Shown: positions 1 through 4,243 of the stretch, in pieces
Layout of the letters: every line of letters starts with the position of its first letter
Position numbering within the stretch: the first letter of the stretch is position 1
NCBI GenBank assembly: GCA_025935735.1
Contig: JAICUS010000282.1
Location: forward strand, 1-7,526
Direction of reading: 5' to 3'
Length of the DNA: 7,526 bases
DNA from: Solirubrobacteraceae bacterium
Lineage (GTDB): Bacteria; Actinomycetota; Thermoleophilia; Solirubrobacterales; Solirubrobacteraceae
Program-made: the position numbers and the translations under genes
The notes under the pieces: generated by a model
Told to the model about the DNA's origin: nothing
Databases searched by the model: none
What the model saw: only the letters and a program-made list of their open reading frames with translations

Positions 1-504
1 GAGGCGGCGCTGCCCGCGCCGTTCTGCGTCCGGGTCAGCGCCGGATCCGACCCCGAGCCGCTGCTGCCGCCGCGGGTGCTCCTGGGCGACGAGCGCGGGA
101 GCCGCGGCGTCGCGGCCGCGACCGCCGGCCGGTGGAAGGGCGTCGAGCGCAAGAGCGCGAGCCCCGCGGTCGTCACCCGGGGGTCGAGCGTGAGGTTCAT
201 CCTGCGGGTGGCCAACACGTCCGCGGTCGCCGCCCACGGGGTGCGGGTCTGCGACACGCCGCCGCGTGGCTTCGCCGCGGTCTCCGCGCCGGGCTTCCGG
301 CTGCGCGCCCGGACGGTGTGCCGGTCGCTCGGAACGCTGCGCCCGGGGAGCCGCAGGACCTTGGCGTTCACCGCGCGGGCCGGCTCACGCGCGCCGAGGC
401 GCATCACGAACACCGCCACCGCCAGCGCACGCAACGCCCGGACGGTCCACGCACGCGCGCGCGTGTCGATCGTCGGCGCTCGGGCTCCGCGGGTCACCGG
501 ATAG
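1..504 (+). CDS. DUF11-like surface/secreted protein, C-terminal part (5' truncated by window edge)
   Basis: The frame is open from base 1 and ends at TAG 502-504, so 167 residues are visible and the true start lies upstream. Internal GTG codons such as the one at 76 are not needed as starts. The visible C-terminal half reads as a DUF11-type beta-sandwich repeat: a 'SPAVVTRGSSVRF' strand, then 'RVANTSAVAAHGVRVCDTPP', and a closing 'RRITNTATASA' strand. This is the usual pattern of conserved-repeat (DUF11) domains in extracellular bacterial proteins. The segment is Arg/Ala-rich, with cysteines in 'PFCVRV', 'VRVCDT' and 'TVCRSL'. DUF11 domains are structural modules of surface or adhesin-like proteins and no enzymatic role is implied. 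The next gene starts 17 nt downstream on the same strand, so the two may be co-transcribed. No membrane anchor or LPXTG-like signal is seen at the C-terminus. The DUF11 call comes from pattern recognition only. Confidence 0.72.
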   Translation, partial: EAALPAPFCVRVSAGSDPEPLLPPRVLLGDERGSRGVAAATAGRWKGVERKSASPAVVTRGSSVRFILRVANTSAVAAHGVRVCDTPPRGFAAVSAPGFRLRARTVCRSLGTLRPGSRRTLAFTARAGSRAPRRITNTATASARNARTVHARARVSIVGARAPRVTG

Positions 505-521
505 GCGAGCGCCGCGGGAGG

Positions 522-1283
522 ATGCGGACTGCGCGGCGGATCCCGATCGTGATGGCGGCGCTGGCCGCGCTCGCCGCGGTGCCGCCGGTCCGAGCCGCAC
601 AGGCCGCTGACCCGGTCTGCGCGGGCGTGCTGGACGGAGCCGCGGTCAGCGCGCCGGAGCGCGCCGTCGCCTGGCGGGCCGAGATCCAAGCGCGGACCGC
701 GGTGTTCGACCGGCTGCCCGGAGCGGCCTCGCGTCCCTCGCGCCGGCTGTCGGTGAACGATGCTCCCGGGCTGCTCGTCCTCGCCCGTCCACGCGCCGCC
801 GCCGGCCGGTGCTGGTTGCGGGTCCGCCTTCCCTGGCGGCCCAACCACGCGTCCGGCTGGGTGGATGCGCGCAGGGTCGTGCTCGAGCCGACCCTGTGGC
901 GCATCGACGTCTCGCGGCGGTGGCGGACGCTCACCGTCTATCGGTCGGGAGCGCGGGTTCGCACCATGCGCGTCGTCGTCGGCCAGCCGGGCACTCCCAC
1001 GCCGGCCGGCCTGTTCGCGGTCACCTGGGCGATCCGCTGGCACCCGCACGACTTCCTCGGCAGCTGGGTGCTCGAGCTGACCGCGCACAGCGACGTGCTG
1101 AAGCGCTACGACGGCGGCGACGGGACGGTGGGAATCCATGGCCGGGGAGGGGCGAGCCTCCTCGACCCGCTCGGGTCCGCCCGCAGCCACGGCTGCATCC
1201 GGCTGTCCAATCACGCGATCGACTGGCTCGTGCGGCGGATCGGCGTCACGCACCTCGCCGGAACGCCCGTCGACGTCCGCTGA
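522..1283 (+). CDS. Secreted L,D-transpeptidase (YkuD family)
   Basis: This 253-aa protein should cross-link or attach proteins to peptidoglycan outside the membrane, by L,D-transpeptidation through an active-site cysteine. Residues 1-28 form a signal peptide: basic 'MRTARR', a hydrophobic Ala/Val/Leu core, and a likely cleavage near 'VRAAQA'. Residues about 52-120 look like an SH3-like region ('WLRVRLPW...SGWVDARRV'). The YkuD catalytic domain spans about 126-253. It carries His206 in 'VGIHG' and the signature SHGCIR at 222-227, with nucleophile Cys225, His223 and Arg227, so the active site appears intact. ATG 522 was chosen because it supplies the signal peptide. The GGGAGG before it directly abuts the ATG, an unusually short spacing; ATG 552 or GTG 549 would remove most of the signal peptide. 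It ends just before a strong hairpin. The family is secure, but whether it makes 3-3 cross-links or only resembles such enzymes cannot be told from sequence. Confidence 0.93.
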   Translation: MRTARRIPIVMAALAALAAVPPVRAAQAADPVCAGVLDGAAVSAPERAVAWRAEIQARTAVFDRLPGAASRPSRRLSVNDAPGLLVLARPRAAAGRCWLRVRLPWRPNHASGWVDARRVVLEPTLWRIDVSRRWRTLTVYRSGARVRTMRVVVGQPGTPTPAGLFAVTWAIRWHPHDFLGSWVLELTAHSDVLKRYDGGDGTVGIHGRGGASLLDPLGSARSHGCIRLSNHAIDWLVRRIGVTHLAGTPVDVR

Positions 1284-1286
1284 GAC

Positions 1287-1318
1287 GCGGCGGCCGCGGG
1301 TCAGCCCGCGGCCGCCGC
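1287..1318. terminator. Perfect 14-bp GC hairpin between convergent genes, probable bidirectional terminator
   Basis: The left arm at 1287-1300 (GCGGCGGCCGCGGG) is exactly complementary to the right arm at 1305-1318, around a TCAG loop. It starts 3 bp after the L,D-transpeptidase stop and ends 6 bp before the stop of the opposing gene. That is where a shared terminator for converging transcripts belongs. There is no T-tract on either side, so it would be an I-shaped, U-less hairpin of the kind proposed for high-GC actinobacteria. The structure is seen directly; the terminator role is inferred from position. Confidence 0.8.
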
Positions 1319-1324
1319 TGTCGG

Positions 1325-2251
1325 CTACTCCCCGGCGTTGACCGTCTGGGAGCCGATGTCGTCCCAGTGGCCGCCGCCGGCCTCGCCGGGGACGGACACC
1401 CACGACTGCAGGACGACCTGCACCGCGGACGCCGAGGACGAGGTCAGGATCACCGTGTCCTGGGGGGAGACGTCGTGGCCGGTGCCGTTCGACGAGTGCG
1501 TCGGCCCATCCGCGGACGCACCCGGCAGGCCGGTGAGCGGGTTGACGGCGCGCAGCTCGACGCGTGCCGACCCGGAGAAGCCCTGGAAGTGCACGTAGCC
1601 CCGGTAGGTCGCGGTCAGCGCGCCGTCGGTGCCGACCGCCCAGGACACGCTGGCCGGACCGGTCGGGGCGCCGTTGGCGAAGCTGAAGCCGCCGACGTCG
1701 AGGTGGCGGTCGAGGATCGTCACGTCGTCCGTGCGCGGCACCGCCTGGGCGTAGTACTCGCCCCGGCTGACCCAGCGCGGGCTGGAGCTCTTCTCCTCGA
1801 TCGCGATCTTGATCTTGCCCATGTCCGGCGCGGACGGCACGGACACGTCCACCGGGACGTCCTGGCTGGACGAGGTGATCTGCGTCCCGTGGACCTCGTC
1901 ATAGACCGGCGTGCCGACCGGGTCGTTGTTGTAGGTCAGGCCGTCGACGCGCACGCGGAACTGCGCGTTCTGGCCGCCGTCGACGTGCAGCGTGCCGGTC
2001 AGGTGCGCCGCGACCGCGCCGCTGTACCACGTGAACTTCGCGTCGGCGCCCGTGAGCGAGGCGGTGGAGATGCCGTCGGACGGCACGCCGAAGCCGAACC
2101 CCACGGTCTCGAGCGTCACCTGCCCCTTGGGGATGGACGTCGTCGAGCCGGGGACGATCGTCGCCTGCGCGCTCGCGGCGAACGCCGGGATCGCGGCCGC
2201 CGTGGCGAGCGCCGCCAGCGCGGCGCGCCGGCGGGGAGCTGAAGGGAACAT
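1325..2251 (-). CDS. Secreted beta-rich protein of unknown family, apparent internal duplication
   Basis: I do not recognise a named family for this 308-aa protein. Residues 1-30 are a classical signal peptide: 'MFPSAPRRR', an Ala-rich core, and cleavage likely after 'SAQA' (27-30). The mature part is Ser/Thr/Gly/Val-rich with alternating hydrophobics, has no cysteine and no membrane segment, and reads as an exported beta-sandwich protein. Two halves seem related. Residues about 45-170 ('VTLETVGFGFG', 'FTWYSG', 'LTGTLHVDGGQNAQFRVRVDGL', 'ITSSSQDVPVDV') line up with about 177-305 ('VTILDRHLDVGGFSF', 'VSWAVG', 'TATYRGYVHFQGFSGSARVELRAV', 'LTSSSASAVQVV'). The start is well supported by AAGGAG on the minus strand (plus positions 2257-2262), 5 nt before the ATG. 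The stop is 7 bp beyond the convergent hairpin. Ligand binding or a surface-layer role is possible, but nothing shows it. Confidence 0.85.
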   Translation of the reverse strand: MFPSAPRRRAALAALATAAAIPAFAASAQATIVPGSTTSIPKGQVTLETVGFGFGVPSDGISTASLTGADAKFTWYSGAVAAHLTGTLHVDGGQNAQFRVRVDGLTYNNDPVGTPVYDEVHGTQITSSSQDVPVDVSVPSAPDMGKIKIAIEEKSSSPRWVSRGEYYAQAVPRTDDVTILDRHLDVGGFSFANGAPTGPASVSWAVGTDGALTATYRGYVHFQGFSGSARVELRAVNPLTGLPGASADGPTHSSNGTGHDVSPQDTVILTSSSASAVQVVLQSWVSVPGEAGGGHWDDIGSQTVNAGE

Positions 2252-2256
2252 CTGGT

Positions 2257-2262
2257 CTCCTT
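2257..2262 (-). promoter_or_regulatory. Ribosome binding site of the secreted duplicated protein
   Basis: The minus strand reads AAGGAG, then ACCAG, then ATG. This is a strong Shine-Dalgarno at 5-nt spacing and fixes the start at 2251. Confidence 0.8.
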
Positions 2263-2310
2263 CCCTGGAGGGAGTCGGGTACTGGATGCCTGCCAGGACC
2301 CGGTGGAGCG

Positions 2311-2333
2311 GGCGCCTATTCCGGCGGCGCCTA
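2311..2333. repeat. Pair of 8-bp direct repeats (GGCGCCTA) upstream of the secreted-protein gene
   Basis: GGCGCCTA occurs at 2311-2318 and again at 2326-2333, offset by 15 bp. Each contains the self-palindrome GGCGCC. On the minus strand the pair (TAGGCGCC) lies 60-82 nt upstream of the ATG at 2251, in the 108-bp gap between the two minus-strand genes. That position suits an operator or upstream promoter element. The repeat is seen; the function is a guess, and GC-rich DNA yields such pairs by chance. Confidence 0.35.
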
Positions 2334-2359
2334 AAGCCCCGGGAGATCCCTTGTGCGAT

Positions 2360-3277
2360 TCACCACGCGCGCATGAGGCGGCGCAGGTCGCGCAGCAGGA
2401 ACGGGCCGAGCGTGGCCGAGAAGGCGCGCGTGAGGTGGCCGCGGTCCTTGTGGACGAGCACGCCGCCGACGACCGGGAGGCAGTCGGTGGGCGTGCACAT
2501 CAACGGCGTGAGGTCGATCGACTGGACGCGCGGCGGGCCGATCGCCGCGGCGGCCGTGAGCGCCGGGTCGGGCGTCAGGGCGAGTGCGCGGGGCACGGCG
2601 CAGGCGGCGTCGGGCGAGCGGCGGTGGGACAGGGCTCCCTCGACGCAGCCGAACGTGTACTCGCGGTTGTAGGGCACGTCGGCGATGGCCACGACGTGCC
2701 GGACGCTCGCCGGCAGGCCGTTCCAGGCGTCGACGAGGCCGGCCACCCGGGTGTCGAACTGGCCGAGTCCGGGGCGGGGGACGGCGTGGACCTGGCGGCG
2801 CTGGGAGACGAACACGACGCTCACGCTCGGGTGGTGGGCGAACCAGCGGCGCACGCGGGCGTTCCAGCGGGCGCAGGCCGCGCGGTCGCGCGGGTTGGTG
2901 GCCTTCAGGATGCGCGCGAACGGGCAGCGCGAGCGGTCGAGGTCCAGGCCGCGCCAGCGCTCCGCCCGCGCGACGACCGCGAGCGCCGCCCGCCAGTGCG
3001 CGGCGTGGCTGTCGCCGACCAGCGCGAACGTCGCCCGCGCCTGCGACCTGGGCACGCCGAACGCGCACACCTCCGGATAGCGGGGGCGGACGATCGCGCA
3101 CGGCTCGGCCGGCGCGATCAGCGCGTCCTGCGGGGCGGGGAAGACGGCCAGCGCGGGTACGTGGCAGCCGGGGTGCTCGGGATCGCGCGCCGCGGCGCCG
3201 AAGCAGCGCGCGGTGCCGTGCGCCGGCGCCGGGGCCAGCGCCGCGGCGGCGACCAGGATCACCAGCGCGCGCCTCAT
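2360..3277 (-). CDS. Exported SGNH-hydrolase-like protein (stand-alone SGNH domain)
   Basis: This 305-aa protein resembles the SGNH domain that is often fused to the C-terminus of acyltransferase-3 (OafA/YrhL-like) membrane proteins, where it transfers or removes acyl groups on cell-surface glycans. Here it stands alone behind a signal peptide ('MRRALVILVAAAALAPAPAHG', residues 1-21). Block I is 'ALVGDSHAAHW' with Ser90 as nucleophile in GDSH (88-91). The C-terminal catalytic block is 'HKDRGHLT' with Asp278 and His281, giving an Asp-x-x-His arrangement. Ten cysteines remain in the mature chain (25, 38, 60, 71, 118, 135, 211, 226, 261, 266), including 'MCTPTDCLP', so disulfides outside the cell are likely. 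ATG 3277 is preferred over an ATG 14 codons upstream because it begins the signal peptide and has AGAGGA 7 nt before it. Substrate is unknown; peptidoglycan or exopolysaccharide O-acetyl groups are the natural candidates. Confidence 0.82.
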   Translation of the reverse strand: MRRALVILVAAAALAPAPAHGTARCFGAAARDPEHPGCHVPALAVFPAPQDALIAPAEPCAIVRPRYPEVCAFGVPRSQARATFALVGDSHAAHWRAALAVVARAERWRGLDLDRSRCPFARILKATNPRDRAACARWNARVRRWFAHHPSVSVVFVSQRRQVHAVPRPGLGQFDTRVAGLVDAWNGLPASVRHVVAIADVPYNREYTFGCVEGALSHRRSPDAACAVPRALALTPDPALTAAAAIGPPRVQSIDLTPLMCTPTDCLPVVGGVLVHKDRGHLTRAFSATLGPFLLRDLRRLMRAW

Positions 3278-3284
3278 GGCCCGA

Positions 3285-3290
3285 TCCTCT
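3285..3290 (-). promoter_or_regulatory. Ribosome binding site choosing the SGNH gene start
   Basis: The minus strand reads AGAGGA 7 nt upstream of the ATG at 3277. It supports this start over the in-frame ATG at 3319. Confidence 0.5.
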
Positions 3291-3317
3291 GCGATCACCC
3301 GGGCGCAGCGCAAATCC

Positions 3318-3336
3318 AAAGGGGTCAGACCCCTTT
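3318..3336. repeat. Perfect 19-bp palindrome in the divergent intergenic region
   Basis: AAAGGGGTC-A-GACCCCTTT is an exact inverted repeat with 9-bp arms and a one-base centre. It lies 41 bp upstream of the SGNH start and about 100 bp upstream of the BTAD regulator start. Its A/T-ended arms stand out from the GC-rich surroundings. It could be an operator for a dimeric regulator, or a member of a dispersed palindromic repeat family. From memory, unverified, very similar AAAGGGGTC(W)GACCCCTTT strings recur in many unrelated genomes. Only the palindrome itself is seen here. Confidence 0.75.
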
Positions 3337-3375
3337 AGGTGGCGCGCCGAACATCCACCGCGCTGGGAATGCTGC

Positions 3376-3405
3376 TTGACGGGCCTTCCGCGGCTCGGAG
3401 ATGAT
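3376..3405 (+). promoter_or_regulatory. Candidate promoter for the BTAD regulator / tail operon
   Basis: TTGACG (3376-3381) is followed after 18 bp by GATGAT (3400-3405). The first matches five of six -35 consensus bases and the second four of six -10 bases. Transcription would start near 3412, about 24 nt before the regulator ATG. This is the best housekeeping-type match seen in the gap, but it rests on motif resemblance only. Confidence 0.3.
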
Positions 3406-3436
3406 CGCTCGCAGCGACGCCGGGCCCGCCGTCTGA
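3401..3436 (+). other. Possible 11-codon upstream ORF overlapping the regulator start
   Basis: ATG 3401 opens an 11-residue reading frame (MIARSDAGPAV) ending at TGA 3434-3436. The A of that stop is the first base of the regulator ATG (TGATG). The regulator itself lacks a recognisable ribosome binding site, so termination-reinitiation coupling would explain its translation. The uORF has only GGAG abutting its own ATG, which is poor spacing, and it conflicts with the candidate promoter because its ATG lies inside the -10. Only one of the two can be right as drawn. Confidence 0.2.
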
Positions 3437-4188
3437 TGGCCCAGATCCTCGGCACAGCTCCCGCTCGAACTCCCCTCGAGCCCCCTTTCACCCTCACGCT
3501 GCTCGACGGCTTCGAGCTGCGCGACCGCGGCCTGCCGATCGCCCTGCCGCCGGTGTGCCAGCGCGTGGTGGCGTTCCTGGCTCTCTCCGGCCGACCGCTC
3601 ACGCGCGTATACGTCGCCGGGGCACTGTGGCTGCACGCCAGCGAGGAGCACTCCTGCGCGAGCCTGCGCTCCGCCCTGTGGCGCATCCGCAGCCGCCGGG
3701 ACGGCCTGATCGAGGCCACGGTCACCCACGTCGCGCTGTCCGGCCGGGTGGCCGTCGACGTGCACGGCGCCGTGATCGCGATGCGCGGGCTGCTGTCCAG
3801 CGACGCCGCGTCGCGCGAGGAGCTGGACGCGACCTACTCCACCGGTGAGCTGCTGCCGGACTGGTACGACGACTGGCTGGACCCGGAGCGCGAGCGGCTG
3901 CGCCAGCTGCGGCTGCACGCGCTGGAGGCGGCGGCCGGGCGGCTGCTGTCCACCGGCCGGACGCCGCACGCCATCGACGTCCTGCTGGCCGAGGCGCGTC
4001 AGGAGCCGCTGCGCGACAGCCTGCACCGGTTGCTGGTGGAGGCGCACCTCGCCGAGGGGAACGCCACCGAGGCGATCCACTGCTACGAGCGCTACCGCGA
4101 GCGGCTGACCGCCGCCCTGGGGATCCCGCCGAGCCCGCAGATGGAGGCCGTGGTCGGCGGCCTCGGCGTCGCCGTGACGCGCCGGTGA
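3436..4188 (+). CDS. SARP/AfsR-like transcriptional regulator with BTAD domain
   Basis: This 250-aa protein is a probable pathway-specific transcription activator. Residues about 17-105 look like the winged-helix DNA-binding domain of the OmpR/SARP type: 'FTLTLLDGFELRDRGLPI', 'QRVVAFLALSGRPLTRVYVAGALW', then 'SLRSALWRIR' as recognition-helix region. Residues about 108-235 are the helical, TPR-like bacterial transcriptional activator domain. Its hallmarks are 'DWYDDWLDPERERLRQLRLH', 'EPLRDSLHRLLVEAHLAEGN', 'AIHCYERYRERLTAALGIPPS'. The length fits a minimal two-domain SARP; there is no ATPase or receiver domain. ATG 3436 is the only start that keeps the winged helix whole, yet no Shine-Dalgarno precedes it. 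The sheath gene begins 55 nt after its stop, same strand. This makes it the likely controller of the tail operon, and possibly of itself; that link is inferred from position. Confidence 0.88.
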   Translation: MAQILGTAPARTPLEPPFTLTLLDGFELRDRGLPIALPPVCQRVVAFLALSGRPLTRVYVAGALWLHASEEHSCASLRSALWRIRSRRDGLIEATVTHVALSGRVAVDVHGAVIAMRGLLSSDAASREELDATYSTGELLPDWYDDWLDPERERLRQLRLHALEAAAGRLLSTGRTPHAIDVLLAEARQEPLRDSLHRLLVEAHLAEGNATEAIHCYERYRERLTAALGIPPSPQMEAVVGGLGVAVTRR

Positions 4189-4202
4189 CGAGCGCGTGAC
4201 GG

Positions 4203-4225
4203 CGCCGGCGGAGACTCGGCCGGCG
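4203..4225 (+). other. Small hairpin between regulator and sheath genes
   Basis: CGCCGGC (4203-4209) pairs exactly with GCCGGCG (4219-4225) around a 9-nt loop, GGAGACTCG, that itself contains GAG/CTC. It is 15 nt after the regulator stop and 6 nt before the sheath ribosome binding site. It may partly attenuate read-through or stabilise the downstream mRNA. There is no T-tract, and 7-bp GC stems are common in such DNA. Confidence 0.3.
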
Positions 4226-4231
4226 AAACCC

Positions 4232-4240
4232 AGGAGGTGA
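4232..4240 (+). promoter_or_regulatory. Very strong ribosome binding site of the tail sheath gene
   Basis: AGGAGGTGA is a nine-base complement to the 16S 3' end, with its GGAGG core 6 nt before GTG 4244. It fixes the GTG start and implies high translation, as expected for the most abundant structural subunit. Confidence 0.9.
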
Positions 4241-4243
4241 CCG

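Noticed and set aside
132..521. Upstream extension of the L,D-transpeptidase frame to position 132
   Set aside because: It overlaps the DUF11-like frame, reads as Arg/His/Gly-rich noise and would bury the signal peptide that begins at 522.
809..2242. A 477-codon plus-strand open frame spanning the L,D-transpeptidase end, the hairpin and the secreted protein
   Set aside because: It runs through the terminator hairpin and opposes a gene with signal peptide and strong ribosome binding site. It is a codon-bias artefact.
3319..3320. Short ATG extension of the SGNH protein starting at 3319 on the minus strand
   Set aside because: The added 14 residues would precede the signal peptide and lack a binding site, and the extension begins inside the palindrome. 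The ATG at 3277 has AGAGGA ahead of it.
2303..3379. Long plus-strand open frames across the SGNH gene (also from 2584 into the regulator)
   Set aside because: The minus strand here has a signal peptide and SGNH catalytic motifs. The plus-strand translations are Arg/Gly-rich shadows, and the longer one is only an upstream extension of the regulator frame without a supported start.
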